Shown: piece by piece, positions 1 to 9,204 of the stretch
Layout of the letters: each line of letters opens with the position of its first letter
Numbering within the stretch: the first letter of the stretch is position 1
NCBI RefSeq assembly: GCF_028471945.1
Contig: NZ_CP110128.1
Location: forward strand, 980,501 to 1,044,500
Length of the DNA: 64,000 bases
Source: Pseudomonas sp. WJP1
GTDB lineage: Bacteria; Pseudomonadota; Gammaproteobacteria; Pseudomonadales; Pseudomonadaceae
Reading direction: 5' to 3'
Notes under the pieces: generated by a model
The model's input: only the letters and a program-made list of their open reading frames with translations
Databases searched by the model: none
What the model was told of the DNA's origin: nothing
Position numbers and translations under genes: made by a program

Positions 1-484
1 GGTGTTCCAGCATTTCAACCTGTTCCCGCACCTGACCATCCTGCAGAACTGCACCCTGGCGCCGATGTGGGTGCGCAAGATGCCCAAGCGCAAGGCCGAG
101 GAAATCGCCATGCACTACCTGGAACGCGTACGCATTCCGGAGCAGGCGCACAAGTACCCGGGGCAACTGTCCGGCGGTCAGCAACAGCGTGTGGCGATTG
201 CCCGTGCGCTGTGCATGAAACCGAAAATCATGCTGTTCGACGAACCGACGTCGGCACTCGACCCCGAGATGGTGAAAGAGGTGCTGGACACCATGATCGG
301 CCTGGCTGAAGACGGCATGACCATGCTCTGCGTGACCCACGAAATGGGCTTTGCCCGTACCGTGGCCAACCGCGTGATCTTCATGGACAAGGGTGAAATC
401 GTCGAACAGGCCGCGCCGAACGACTTCTTCGACAACCCGCAGAATGAACGCACCAAGCTGTTCCTGAGCCAGATCCTGCATTGA
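1..484 (+). CDS. Polar amino-acid ABC transporter ATPase (3' part)
   Basis: This is the C-terminal part of an ABC ATPase that powers uptake of a polar amino acid. The gene begins before the window, so the Walker A motif is missing. The frame opens with a Q-loop ([10 protein letters not shown]). It continues with the ABC signature [15 protein letters not shown], Walker [15 protein letters not shown] and the switch histidine in CVTHEMGFA. This spacing and wording are typical of the GlnQ/HisP/AatP family. The GTG at position 2 is an internal valine, not a start. The permeases and binding protein should lie upstream. The exact substrate cannot be told from this fragment. Confidence 0.93.
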   Translation, partial: VFQHFNLFPHLTILQNCTLAPMWVRKMPKRKAEEIAMHYLERVRIPEQAHKYPGQLSGGQQQRVAIARALCMKPKIMLFDEPTSALDPEMVKEVLDTMIGLAEDGMTMLCVTHEMGFARTVANRVIFMDKGEIVEQAAPNDFFDNPQNERTKLFLSQILH

Positions 485-556
485 TCTAGCCCAGGCAATA
501 AAAAACCTGGAATGCTGTTCACTTAAGCATGGGGTTGTATTTAAGAACTGGATTGG

Positions 557-1328
557 GGGGATATCCATTGCTGCGGTAACGGCCACCTATGGTTTCGCCC
601 TTACGGCGAGTCCCTTTTTCAAACGCCAAAAAGGAACCAAAAGGCTTTGCCCCACCACTCGGTGCCTCGCCTAGGCTCGGCATGCCCTCACTCCGGCATT
701 GCTCCGTGGGTCGCCGCGATGGGCCATCCATGGCCCAGCGCGGCTAAACCGGCGTCCTGCCGGTTTCCCCACTGCGCAATGCCTGCGTTCGGCCATCGTG
801 GTTAACGGGGCACCCAGATCAAAAGCCAAAGCGAGGCGGCCTTAAAGCCGACCTGACTTTTGCAGATACCCCAATCCCCTGTAGGAGCCAGGCTTGCCGG
901 CGAAGAACGATAACGCGGTACATCAGACACACCGCTGCGCCTGGTTCGCCGGCAAGTCGGATCGCCGCACCGCTGGCTCCTACAAGGGAAATGCGTACGG
1001 CTCCCGATCAGGTCGGCTGTCAGGCCGCCTCGTGTTTGATCTTGATCTGGCTTTTGATTTTCTTGCCCCCTCGAGAGGCCGAGTGGAGGTTCTGCGCAGT
1101 GGGTAAACCGGCATGGATGCCGGTTTAGCCGCGCTGGGCCATGGATGGCCCATCGCGGCGGGCCCACGGAGCAGGACCGGAGCGAGGGCATGCCGAGCAT
1201 TAGCGAGGCACCGAACGCCAGGGGCAAGAGCCCTTGGTTACTTAGGGCCGGGCGGCGTTCCGTTTTTCCAAGTGACTCGCCGTAAGGGCGAAACCCTAGG
1301 TGGCCGTTACCGCAGGAATGGATATACA
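557..1328. repeat. Large nested inverted repeat (about 770 bp)
   Basis: The left arm (about 557-775) is largely the reverse complement of the right arm (about 1093-1328). Paired landmarks are the GGTAACGGCCACC / GGTGGCCGTTACC segments, GCCCTTACGGCGAGT / ACTCGCCGTAAGGGC, and GGGCCATCCATGGCCC-like centres in both arms. An inner pair (835-855 with 1007-1030) and a REP-type repeat at 879-986 fill the centre. Open frames here (for example 802-1338 minus) are by-products of the palindrome. The whole gap from 485 to 1423 holds no gene I can support. Confidence 0.75.
879..986. repeat. REP-type inverted repeat pair
   Basis: CTGTAGGAGCCAGGCTTGCC at the left faces GGCTCCTACAAG at the right, with a GCCGGC-rich centre. 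This is the arrangement of Pseudomonas REP doublets. It sits at the centre of the larger palindrome. Confidence 0.7.
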
Positions 1329-1423
1329 CCCAATCCAAATATGCTCCTGCAGCCCCCCAACCTAAAATGAACGGCTTTACGGACCTTGTTCGGTTTTTTT
1401 ATGGCCTGTCGTTCAGGTACGAC

Positions 1424-2392
1424 TCAGGTCGCCACTCGCGCCCCGGCGAGACTGCCGCTCAATTCATACGCGGCCAATTCCGCCTGATGCGCCGCCAACA
1501 ACTCCGGCAACGAACCACGCAGGTACTCCACCCAGGTCTTGATCTTCGCATCCAGGTACTGCCGCGACGGATAGATCGCGTACAGGTTCAGCTCCTGGGA
1601 GCGGTATTTGGGCATCACCCGCACCAGCGTGCCGTTACGCAAGCCGTCGATCGCGGCATACAGCGGCAGTACGCCGACGCCCATGCCGCTGGTGATCGCG
1701 GTTTTCATCGCGTCAGCCGAGTTCACCAGGAACGGCGAGCTGTTGATGGTGACCATTTCCTGGCCCTCGGGACCGTCGAAGGCCCACTTTTCCAGGGGGA
1801 TGACCGGGCTCACCAGGCGCAGGCAGGCGTGGTTCAGCAGGTCGCTGGGTTTTTGCGCGCAGCCGTTGGCTTTCACGTAGGCCGGCGACGCACAAACGAT
1901 GCTGTAGGTAATCCCCAGGCGCTGGGACACAAAACCGGAGTCCGGCAGTTCGCTGGCGAGCACGATGGACACGTCGTAGCCCTCGTCCAGCAGGTCCGGT
2001 ACGCGGTTGGCCATGGTCAGGTCGAAGGTCACGTCCGGGTGGGTCTTGCGATAGCGGGCGATGGCGTCGATCACGAAGTGCTGGCCGATGCCGGTCATGG
2101 TGTGCACCTTGAGCTGCCCGGCCGGGCGCGCGTGGGCGTCGCTGGCCTCGGCTTCGGCTTCTTCGACGTACGTCAAAATCTGCTCGCAGCGCAGCAAATA
2201 GCGCTTGCCGGCTTCGGTCAGGGCGATGCGTCGTGTCGTTCGGTTGAGCAGACGGGTTTGCAGGTGGGCTTCCAGGTTGGAGACCGCGCGCGAGACGTTG
2301 GCCGTGGTGGTGTCCAGTTGCACGGCGGCGGCGGTGAAGCTGCCGGCCTCGGCCACGTAACTGAAGGCGCGCATGTTTTGCAATGTGTCCAT
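1424..2392 (-). CDS. LysR-family transcriptional regulator
   Basis: A 322-residue LysR-type regulator. It has an N-terminal winged helix-turn-helix (about residues 1-60: MRAFSYVAEAGSFTAAAVQL, then SRAVSNLEAHLQTRLLNRTTRRIALTEAG) and a C-terminal periplasmic-binding-like effector domain. It is transcribed divergently from the efflux genes that start at 2575, which is the usual layout of a LysR activator or repressor and its target. The arrangement resembles aaeR next to aaeXAB, where the inducer is an aromatic carboxylic acid; the inducer here is an inference. GAGAGC precedes the ATG. The C-terminus, after about residue 300, is low in conserved features. Confidence 0.93.
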   Translation of the reverse strand: MDTLQNMRAFSYVAEAGSFTAAAVQLDTTTANVSRAVSNLEAHLQTRLLNRTTRRIALTEAGKRYLLRCEQILTYVEEAEAEASDAHARPAGQLKVHTMTGIGQHFVIDAIARYRKTHPDVTFDLTMANRVPDLLDEGYDVSIVLASELPDSGFVSQRLGITYSIVCASPAYVKANGCAQKPSDLLNHACLRLVSPVIPLEKWAFDGPEGQEMVTINSSPFLVNSADAMKTAITSGMGVGVLPLYAAIDGLRNGTLVRVMPKYRSQELNLYAIYPSRQYLDAKIKTWVEYLRGSLPELLAAHQAELAAYELSGSLAGARVAT

Positions 2393-2443
2393 GGGGTGCT
2401 CTCGGGTTCGATGGCAAATTGTGACACGAAGTTTCAGGGGCTG

Positions 2444-2462
2444 AATCCCCTACAAAGGGATT
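2444..2462. promoter_or_regulatory. Inverted repeat in the lysR/efflux intergenic region
   Basis: AATCCC (2444-2449) and GGGATT (2457-2462) form a perfect 6-bp inverted repeat around a 7-bp spacer. A palindrome CGTTAACG lies at 2467-2474. Both are between the divergent lysR and efflux genes and are candidate LysR operator sites. Confidence 0.35.
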
Positions 2463-2574
2463 ATCGCGTTAACGGTAACAAAGATTCACAGGAATCCCAG
2501 CTTATCGCCTGCAAAACCCACCCCTAGAATTACGCCGTTCCCACGTACGTTCCCCACCTCAGGAATCTTCAGCA

Positions 2575-4074
2575 GTGCCGCGTCGCATCAGCAGAGCGCT
2601 TCAACCCCTCAGTATTCTGGCTTTAACCCTGGCAATCAGCGGCTGCATCGGAACCGGAGGTATTTCCCCCCAGGGCAAGGCGCTGGAGGTTGATTCACTG
2701 GCCACCGACGAAGCCATCCAGAGCGCGGCACAGGATGCGCATTGGCCCACCGCCCAATGGTGGCAGGCTTATGGCGATCCGCAACTCAATCGCTGGATCG
2801 ACCTCGCCGTGCAAGGCAGCCCGAGCATGGCCATGGCCGCCGCGCGGGTGCGTCAGGCCCGGTCCATGGCCGGTGTGGCCGAGTCGGCCGAATCGTTGCA
2901 AATCAACGGCGAGTCGACCCTCAAGCGCCACAACTGGCCCACCGATCAGTTCTATGGCCCCGGCGATCTGGCCAACAGTACCACCTGGGACAACAACGCC
3001 GCGCTGGGCTTCAGTTACGCCCTCGACCTCTGGGGCCGTGAAAGCAATGCCACCGAGCGTGCCGTGGACATGGCCCACATGACGGTCGCCGAAGCGCGTC
3101 AGGCGCAGCTCGAATTGCAGAACAACATCGTGCGCGTCTACATCGAGCTCTCGCTGCATTACGCGCAGCGGGACATCGTTGAGGCGACATTGAAGCAGCA
3201 ACAGCAAATCCTCGATCTGGCGCAAAAACGCCTGGATGGCGGCATCGGCACCCATTTCGAAGTCAGCCAGGCCCAGACGCCGCTGCCGGAAACCCATCGC
3301 CAGATCGATGCACTGGACGAGGAAATCGCCCTGAGCCGCAACCAACTGGCCGCACTCGCAGGCAAGGGACCGGGGGAGGGTGCGCAATTGCAACGGCCGA
3401 CCCTGTCGCTGGGCGCTGCGCTGAAACTGCCGTCGTCGTTGCCGGCGCAGTTGCTCGGGCAACGTCCGGACGTGGTCGCCAGCCGCTGGCAAGTGGCGGC
3501 GCAGGCCCGGGGGATCGATGTGGCGCATGCCGGCTTCTATCCCAACGTCGATCTGGTCGGCAGCCTGGGCTACATGGCCACGGGGGGCGGGGCGCTGGAG
3601 TTCCTGACCGGCAGGAAACTCAACTACAACGTGGGGCCGGCGATTTCCCTGCCGATTTTCGACGGCGGCCGTTTGCGCGCGGAGCTGGGTGAGGCTTCGG
3701 CGGGGTATGACATTGCCGTGGCCAGGTACAACCAGACCCTGGTCAATGCCCTGAAGAACATCTCCGATCAATTGATTCGTCGCGAGTCCATGGACAAGCA
3801 GCAAACCTTCGCCGCCGAGTCGGTGGCCACGGCGCAGAAAACCTACGACATCGCGATGATCGCTTACCAGCGCGGGCTCACCGATTACCTCAACGTGCTC
3901 AATGCGCAGACGCTGTTGTTCAAGCAGCAGCAGGTGCAGCAACAGGTGCAGGCGGCGCGATTGAGTGCGCATGCGGAACTGGTGACGGCGCTCGGCGGTG
4001 GGCTTGGTGCGGGCAACGATGTGCCGAAAGACAGCCAGACCGCCGCTCCGAAGACCCCGGTCCTTTTGCGGTGA
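2575..4074 (+). CDS. Outer-membrane efflux lipoprotein (NodT/OprM-like)
   Basis: A 499-residue outer-membrane factor of the TolC/NodT lipoprotein family. The start is GTG at 2575, with CAGGAA about 8 bases upstream. The signal peptide ends in a lipobox (LAISGC, Cys about 25). Two internal repeats follow, with the features of OMF barrels: LGQRPDVVASRWQVAAQARG, FYPNVDLVGSLGY and ALKNISDQL. It probably forms the outer-membrane channel for the FUSC pump and HlyD adaptor encoded downstream, so this system carries its own dedicated exit duct. The gap to the next gene (4075-4213) contains a REP element. Confidence 0.92.
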   Translation: MPRRISRALQPLSILALTLAISGCIGTGGISPQGKALEVDSLATDEAIQSAAQDAHWPTAQWWQAYGDPQLNRWIDLAVQGSPSMAMAAARVRQARSMAGVAESAESLQINGESTLKRHNWPTDQFYGPGDLANSTTWDNNAALGFSYALDLWGRESNATERAVDMAHMTVAEARQAQLELQNNIVRVYIELSLHYAQRDIVEATLKQQQQILDLAQKRLDGGIGTHFEVSQAQTPLPETHRQIDALDEEIALSRNQLAALAGKGPGEGAQLQRPTLSLGAALKLPSSLPAQLLGQRPDVVASRWQVAAQARGIDVAHAGFYPNVDLVGSLGYMATGGGALEFLTGRKLNYNVGPAISLPIFDGGRLRAELGEASAGYDIAVARYNQTLVNALKNISDQLIRRESMDKQQTFAAESVATAQKTYDIAMIAYQRGLTDYLNVLNAQTLLFKQQQVQQQVQAARLSAHAELVTALGGGLGAGNDVPKDSQTAAPKTPVLLR

Positions 4075-4083
4075 ACACAACCC

Positions 4084-4175
4084 CTGTAGGAGTGAGCCTG
4101 CTCGCGATGAGGGCGTGTCAGTCGACATCGATGTTGAATGTCCGACCGCAATCGCCAGCAGGCTGGCTCCCACAG
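4084..4175. repeat. REP-type inverted repeat pair
   Basis: CTGTAGGAGTGAGCCTGCTC at the left faces GCCAGCAGGCTGGCTCCCACAG at the right. It separates the outer-membrane factor gene from the FUSC pump gene. Confidence 0.75.
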
Positions 4176-4213
4176 GTCCCGAGTCAGGACTTAATTTCTT
4201 TGAGCAGGATCTG

Positions 4214-6388
4214 ATGACCCCCTTGCCCGCACCCTTGCGCTGGCTGTACTCCCTCGAATGGCGCCGGGGTTTTTTCGACTGGGCACGCAGCGATGGCGTG
4301 ACCTGGGTCTACATTTTCAAAGTATTGATCGCAGCATTCCTGACCCTGTGGCTGGCCATGCGCCTGGAATTGCCGCAGCCGCGCACGGCGATGATCACCG
4401 TGTTCATCGTCATGCAGCCGCAAAGCGGCCAGGTGTTCGCCAAGAGTTTCTATCGCTTCCTCGGCACCTTGGCCGGTTCGGCGGTGATGGTGGCGTTGAT
4501 CGCCCTGTTTGCGCAGAACACCGAACTGTTCCTCGGCGCGCTGGCGATCTGGGTCGGCATCTGCTCGGCGGGCGCGGCGCGCAGTCGCAACTTCCGCGCC
4601 TATGGTTTCGTGCTGGCCGGCTACACCGCGGCGATGGTCGGATTGCCGGCGCTGGCGCACCCCGAGGGCGCGTTCATGATGGCGGTCTGGCGGGTGCTGG
4701 AAATCTCCCTGGGGATTCTCTGCTCGACACTGGTCAGCGCCGCGATCCTGCCGCAAAGCGCCAGTGCCTCCATGCGCAATGCCTTGTATCAACGCTTCGG
4801 TGTGTTTGCCCTGTTCGTCACCGACGGCTTGCGCGGTCGCAGCAAGCGCGACGCATTCGAGGCCAGCAACGTGCGCTTCATCGCCGAGGCAGTCGGGTTG
4901 GAAGGACTGCGCAGCGTGACGGTGTTCGAAGACCCGCACATGCGTCGGCGCAACGGTCGTCTCAGTCGCCTGAACAGCGAGTTCATGGGCATCACCACGC
5001 GTTTCAACGCCTTGCACCAGTTGCTCGAACGCTTGCGCAGCAGCGGCTGCGACCATGCGGAGGCGGCGATCAAACCGGGTTTGCAGGAACTCGCAGAGCT
5101 GCTCGACGGCTTCAGCGGCCGCGCCCTGACCAGCACTGATGCTGCACGGCTGGTCACAGCGCTGACGGCGTACAAGGAAGGTTTGCCGTCACGGGTGCGC
5201 AGCCTGCGGGCGATCTATCAGCAGAGCAACCCGACTGAAGCCGAACAACTGGATTTCCACACCGCCTACGAACTGCTCTATCGCTTCGTCGATGACTTGC
5301 ACAGTTATGCACAGACCCACGCGTCCCTGGCGGATCACAGTCATGAGCGAGAGAATTGGGACGAACCCTTCACACCGCAAACCAACTGGCTGGCGTCGGC
5401 GGCTTCGGGGATTCGTGCCTCGTTCATTCTCCTGGTGCTGGGCAGCTATTGGGTGGCCACGGCGTGGCCGAGCGGGGCAACCATGACCTTGGTCGCCGCT
5501 GCCACCGTGGGGCTGTCCGCCGCCACGCCGAACCCCAAGCGCATGGCGTTCCAGATGGCTTGCGGCACCTTGCTCGGAGCGGTGATCGGCTTCGCCGAGA
5601 TGTTTTTCATTTACCCGTGGATCGATGGTTTCCCCTTGCTGTGCGTGATGCTCGCACCGGTGTTCGTGCTGGGCGCGTTCCTGGCATCGCGGCCGCAATA
5701 CGCGGGCGTCGGGGTGGGCTTGCTGATCTTTTTCAGCATCGGTTCGGTGCCGGACAACCTCACGGTCTACAACCCCTACACCTTCATCAACGACTACATC
5801 GCCATGGTGATCGGCATGCTGGTGTGCGCGGCAGCCGGGGCAATCATCCTGCCGCCCAACAGCCGCTGGTTGTGGCGACGCCTGGAACAGGATCTGCGTG
5901 GCCAGGTGGTGTACGCCATCAGCGGCAAGCTCAAGGGCCTGGCGTCGAGTTTCGAAAGCCGCACCCGCGACCTGGTGCATCAGGCCTACGGCTTCGCGGC
6001 GGGGCAGCCGCAGGTCCAGCGCGACCTGCTGCGCTGGATGTTCGTGGTGCTGGAAGTCGGGCACGCGATCATCGAATTGCGCAAGGAACAGGCGATCCTG
6101 CCGGTGCACCCGGCCTATGCCGAGTCGCAGCCGTGGCGCCAGTCGATCCGCGTGATGGGCCGTTCGCTGGTGCGGCTGTTCCTGCAACCGGGCCAGAGCA
6201 ATCTGGAGCGCGCCCTGATCGCCGTCGACCACGCCATCAGCCGCGTGCAAGCCACCGATGAACCCTTCGCCCCGCACTTCGATACGTCGGCGTTGCGTCG
6301 GGTTAAGAGCTACCTGCACTTCATTCGCACTTCGTTGCTGGATCCGCAATCGCCCCTGTCCAGTTACGCCCAGGCCCCAAGGACTTGA
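4214..6388 (+). CDS. FUSC-family inner-membrane efflux pump (AaeB-like)
   Basis: A 724-residue inner-membrane protein of the FUSC / aromatic acid exporter family. It has two membrane blocks (about residues 30-190 and 395-550), each with several hydrophobic helices. A soluble linker lies between them and a cytoplasmic C-terminal part follows. The open frame extends upstream to 3998, but that stretch overlaps the previous gene and a REP. The ATG at 4214 is preceded by GAGCAGG and gives a normal N-terminus (TPLPAPLRWLYSLEWRRG). In E. coli AaeB with AaeA exports p-hydroxybenzoate. The same partners follow here (DUF1656, then HlyD), so a role in efflux of aromatic or related acids is likely but the substrate is not shown. 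Confidence 0.92.
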   Translation: MTPLPAPLRWLYSLEWRRGFFDWARSDGVTWVYIFKVLIAAFLTLWLAMRLELPQPRTAMITVFIVMQPQSGQVFAKSFYRFLGTLAGSAVMVALIALFAQNTELFLGALAIWVGICSAGAARSRNFRAYGFVLAGYTAAMVGLPALAHPEGAFMMAVWRVLEISLGILCSTLVSAAILPQSASASMRNALYQRFGVFALFVTDGLRGRSKRDAFEASNVRFIAEAVGLEGLRSVTVFEDPHMRRRNGRLSRLNSEFMGITTRFNALHQLLERLRSSGCDHAEAAIKPGLQELAELLDGFSGRALTSTDAARLVTALTAYKEGLPSRVRSLRAIYQQSNPTEAEQLDFHTAYELLYRFVDDLHSYAQTHASLADHSHERENWDEPFTPQTNWLASAASGIRASFILLVLGSYWVATAWPSGATMTLVAAATVGLSAATPNPKRMAFQMACGTLLGAVIGFAEMFFIYPWIDGFPLLCVMLAPVFVLGAFLASRPQYAGVGVGLLIFFSIGSVPDNLTVYNPYTFINDYIAMVIGMLVCAAAGAIILPPNSRWLWRRLEQDLRGQVVYAISGKLKGLASSFESRTRDLVHQAYGFAAGQPQVQRDLLRWMFVVLEVGHAIIELRKEQAILPVHPAYAESQPWRQSIRVMGRSLVRLFLQPGQSNLERALIAVDHAISRVQATDEPFAPHFDTSALRRVKSYLHFIRTSLLDPQSPLSSYAQAPRT

Positions 6389-6390
6389 AC

Positions 6391-6591
6391 ATGCCCCGTG
6401 AAATCGCCTTCCACGGCGTCTACATGCCGACCATGACCCTGATGTTTTTGATTGCCGCGGTGTTGGCCTGGGGATTTGACCGATGCCTGTCCGGGTTCGA
6501 CCTGTACCGCTTTTTTTGGCACCCGGCGCTGCTGCGCCTGAGCCTGTTTACCTGTCTGTTCGGCGCCCTGGCGCTGACTGTCTACCGTTGA
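6391..6591 (+). CDS. DUF1656 small membrane protein (AaeX-like)
   Basis: A 66-residue protein with two hydrophobic helices (LMFLIAAVLAWGF and LSLFTCLFGALALTVY). It belongs to the DUF1656/AaeX family, which nearly always sits between FUSC pumps and their HlyD adaptors. An in-frame TTG at 6385 overlaps the previous stop, but the ATG at 6391 is the more natural start. The function of the family is not established; a small accessory subunit of the pump is the usual assumption. Confidence 0.88.
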   Translation: MPREIAFHGVYMPTMTLMFLIAAVLAWGFDRCLSGFDLYRFFWHPALLRLSLFTCLFGALALTVYR

Positions 6592-6601
6592 GAACGTCCC
6601 G

Positions 6602-7465
6602 ATGAAAAAGCTTTTCAGCCTGCTCGCGACCCTGTTGGTGCTCGCCCTCGCGATATGGATCGGCCGCTCCCTGTGGGAGCATTACATGAACACCCCGTGG
6701 ACCCGCGATGGCCGGGTGCGCGCCGACATCATCAACGTGGCCGCCGACGTTACGGGCGAAGTGGTGGATGTGCCGGTACGCGATAACCAGTTGGTGAAGA
6801 AGGGCGATCTGTTGATGCGCATCGACCCCGAACACTACCGCCTCGCGGTCAAGCAGGCGCAGTCATTGGTGGCGTCGCGCAAGGCCACCTGGGAGATGCG
6901 CAAGGTCAACGCCCACCGCCGCGCCGACCTGGACAACCTGGTGATCTCCAGGGAAAACCGCGACGACGCCAGCAACATCGCCGACTCGGCCCTGGCCGAC
7001 TACCAGCACGCCCAGGCCCAGCTGGAAGCCGCCGAGCTCAATCTCAAGCGCACCGAAGTCCGTGCGGCCGTCGACGGCTACGTGACCAACCTCAATGTGC
7101 ATCGCGGCGACTACGCGCGCATCGGTGAAGCGAAGATGGCCGTGGTCGACATGAACTCGTTCTGGGTCTACGGCTTCTTCGAAGAAACCAAACTGCCCCA
7201 CGTGCGCGTCGGCGACAAGGCCGACATGCAACTGATGAGCGGCGAAGTGCTCAAGGGCCATGTGGAAAGCATCTCGCGAGGCATCTACGACCGCGACAAC
7301 CCGGAAAGCCGCGAACTGATCGCCGACGTGAACCCGACCTTCAACTGGGTGCGCCTGGCCCAGCGCGTGCCGGTGCGGATTCACATCGATGAAGTGCCGG
7401 AGGGTGTGCTGTTGGCGGCGGGGATTACTTGCACCGTCGTGGTCAACCCTGGTGATGGTGCATAA
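6602..7465 (+). CDS. HlyD-family periplasmic adaptor (AaeA-like)
   Basis: A 287-residue membrane-fusion protein. One N-terminal transmembrane helix (about residues 5-25, FSLLATLLVLALAIWIG) anchors it in the inner membrane. A split biotinyl-lipoyl domain follows (start VTGEVVDVPVRDNQLVKKGD, second half VRAAVDGYVTNLNVHRGDY) around an alpha-hairpin. A beta-barrel domain (VYGFFEETKLPHVRVGDKAD) completes the fold. It bridges the FUSC pump to the outer-membrane lipoprotein encoded at 2575. The short gaps from the FUSC gene to this one indicate a shared transcript. Confidence 0.93.
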   Translation: MKKLFSLLATLLVLALAIWIGRSLWEHYMNTPWTRDGRVRADIINVAADVTGEVVDVPVRDNQLVKKGDLLMRIDPEHYRLAVKQAQSLVASRKATWEMRKVNAHRRADLDNLVISRENRDDASNIADSALADYQHAQAQLEAAELNLKRTEVRAAVDGYVTNLNVHRGDYARIGEAKMAVVDMNSFWVYGFFEETKLPHVRVGDKADMQLMSGEVLKGHVESISRGIYDRDNPESRELIADVNPTFNWVRLAQRVPVRIHIDEVPEGVLLAAGITCTVVVNPGDGA

Positions 7466-7468
7466 CCC

Positions 7469-7598
7469 CTGTAGGAGCGAGCCGGCTCCGGGCGGCGTTC
7501 CGACGATGGAGGCCAGAACACCGCGGGGCGTCAGGCTGCCCGCGTTATCGTTCACGCCCATCGTCGGAACGCCGCCCGGAGCCGGCTCGCTCCTACAG
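7469..7598. repeat. REP-type inverted repeat pair overlapping a gene end
   Basis: CTGTAGGAGCGAGCCGGCTC and GAGCCGGCTCGCTCCTACAG are perfect inverted arms; inside them GGGCGGCGTTCCGACGATGG pairs with CCATCGTCGGAACGCCGCCC-like sequence. The right end supplies the stop codon of the minus-strand SDR gene (7593-7595). Confidence 0.8.
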
Positions 7599-8417
7599 TT
7601 GCCCGCGCAACCCGAACCGCTTCATCAACGCCGACTCCAGCAACCCCTTTGGCAACAACCCCGCCAGCAACGGCAATGCCCGGCTGCCATTGCCGAGGCG
7701 AATCAGCCGTGGCGGTTTGCTCTGCTGCACGGCCTTGAGTAACCCGGCGGCAAATTCACTGGCTGGCGTCGGGTTGTCCTGGGAGGCCTTGGCCCGTGCC
7801 CGAATGCCTTCGCGCAGCGGGAACCAGGGCGATTGCTCGCTGATCAGTTGCTCGGCTTCGTGACCGGCATTCTTGGCGAAACTGGACGCGATGGCGCCAG
7901 GCTGAACCTCCATGACCCGCACGCCAAACGGCGCCAACTCCATGCGCAAGGCATCGCTCAAGGCATGCACCGCCGCTTTCGACGCGCAGTAAGCGCCGGC
8001 GAACGGCGTGACCAGAACCCCCGAAACGCTGCCGATGTTCACCACCATGCCTTTGGCCCGACGCAACACCGGAAATAACGCCCGGGTCACGCCAACGATG
8101 GCGAACACGTTGGTCTCGAACTGGCGTTGCATCGCCTGCACGCCGCCATCGAGCAAAGGGCCCATGGCACCATAGCCGGCGTTGTTGACCAGCACATCGA
8201 GGCCGCCATATTGCCGGTTGATCCGTTCGCTCAGCTGTTCGAGTGCCTGGCCATCGTTGACATCCAGTTGCACGGCAGTAAAACCGGCGGCGGTCAGCGC
8301 CGCGACATCTTCAGCCTTGCGCGCGCTGGCCCAGACTTCGTAGCCGGCCGCCTTGAACGCATCGGCGAGGGCGCGGCCGATGCCGCTGGAACATCCGGTA
8401 ATCAACGCAACGGGCAT
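7593..8417 (-). CDS. Short-chain dehydrogenase/reductase (SDR)
   Basis: A 274-residue classical SDR. The Rossmann nucleotide motif is at the N-terminus (ALITGCSSGIGRALADAF). NNAG occurs in VLVNNAGYG, and the catalytic Ser/Tyr/Lys are visible in IGSVSGVL and YCASKAA (YxxxK). The substrate is not predictable. The frame runs up to a TTG at 8435, but ATG 8417 has AAGGA upstream and begins directly with the Rossmann strand. The last codon and stop lie inside a REP element, so the C-terminal tail may have been altered by that insertion. Confidence 0.92.
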   Translation of the reverse strand: MPVALITGCSSGIGRALADAFKAAGYEVWASARKAEDVAALTAAGFTAVQLDVNDGQALEQLSERINRQYGGLDVLVNNAGYGAMGPLLDGGVQAMQRQFETNVFAIVGVTRALFPVLRRAKGMVVNIGSVSGVLVTPFAGAYCASKAAVHALSDALRMELAPFGVRVMEVQPGAIASSFAKNAGHEAEQLISEQSPWFPLREGIRARAKASQDNPTPASEFAAGLLKAVQQSKPPRLIRLGNGSRALPLLAGLLPKGLLESALMKRFGLRGQL

Positions 8418-8447
8418 GGCGCGGTCCTTGTGCAAAACGGGAATAGG

Positions 8448-8912
8448 TCAGTCAGAGAAACTACCGTGCAAACGCTCGGCGCGAAACTCCAGAGTTTCCG
8501 GGCGATAGCCGGGGCGAAGTGGCGGCAACGGCAAGCAGTCTTCCCAGTTGCCACCGGCCTGCAATTCGCCAGGCCCGCGGTAGCGTGGGGCGGTGTACTG
8601 ATTGTCGGCGAGATTGACCGTGTCGCCCGGCGCATAAGCGGCGACACGCCAGCGCAATTCGGTCAGCGGTACATCGTTGCCGTTGTTCATGGTCAGTTGC
8701 AGCGGACGGTCTGCCGGGCAGTGTTGCGGTGCGTAACTGATGCGCAACTCCAGGCGCTCCAGCTGCTTGAGCTCGCGGTGATCCATCCAGATGACCCAGG
8801 TCGCGACGATACCCAGGCCCACTGCAGCCGCCATGGACACTGGCAAGGCCTTGGCCGGATAGCGCAGCAACAGGATCAGCCAGGTGATGACCAGCAGGAC
8901 GCCGATGAACAT
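8448..8912 (-). CDS. Small membrane-anchored protein of unknown function
   Basis: A 154-residue protein with two N-terminal hydrophobic helices (FIGVLLVITWLILLLRY and AAAVGLGIVATWVIWM). A soluble beta-rich domain of about 100 residues follows. Conserved-looking blocks are LRISYAPQHCPADRPLQLTM and ELRWRVAAYAPGDTVNL. Similar proteins occur in many pseudomonads and are sometimes labelled multidrug transporter, but nothing here supports transport. The 30-bp gap to the SDR gene suggests co-transcription. I do not assign a function. Confidence 0.75.
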   Translation of the reverse strand: MFIGVLLVITWLILLLRYPAKALPVSMAAAVGLGIVATWVIWMDHRELKQLERLELRISYAPQHCPADRPLQLTMNNGNDVPLTELRWRVAAYAPGDTVNLADNQYTAPRYRGPGELQAGGNWEDCLPLPPLRPGYRPETLEFRAERLHGSFSD

Positions 8913-8997
8913 GACGCGCAAACCTCGGGAATGGAGAAGACCATCCTACCTAAGCGTAGGGGAGGTTGGCGATGGGCTTGATTTGGCGGTGAATGTG

Positions 8998-9104
8998 CCG
9001 GCCTCATCGCGGGCAAGCCCGCTCCCACAGTGGGCCGGGGTGAACACAGAATTTATGACCAACTCAGAACCCTGTGGGAGCGGGCTTGCCCGCGATGAGG
9101 CCGG
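8998..9104. repeat. REP-type inverted repeat pair
   Basis: CCGGCCTCATCGCGGGCAAG and CTTGCCCGCGATGAGGCCGG are perfect 20-bp inverted arms, and the CCGCTCCCACAG / CTGTGGGAGCGG parts pair inside. It lies downstream of algA. Confidence 0.8.
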
Positions 9105-9127
9105 CCGAGGCAGCACAAAAAACAAGC

Positions 9128-9193
9128 AAAAAAAGCCCCGGCCCAACCCACTGCGGATAGGGGACGCAGTGGACCGGACGGGGGCTTTTTGTT
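9128..9193 (-). terminator. Rho-independent terminator after algA
   Basis: AAAAAAAGCCCC and GGGGGCTTTTT flank a GC-rich loop with a second small stem (CACTGCG / CGCAGTG). On the minus strand the stem ends in a run of T, so it can end the alginate transcript. It may act in both directions. Confidence 0.7.
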
Positions 9194-9204
9194 TCAGCGA
9201 TCGC

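Noticed and set aside
802..1338. A 178-codon minus-strand frame and smaller plus-strand frames
   Set aside because: They lie inside the large palindrome and REP; such translations recur as spurious annotations and show no protein-like features.
2695..4173. A 492-codon frame antisense to the outer-membrane factor gene
   Set aside because: It is a GC-rich shadow of a well-supported lipoprotein gene and its translation is His/Arg/Gln-rich without motifs.
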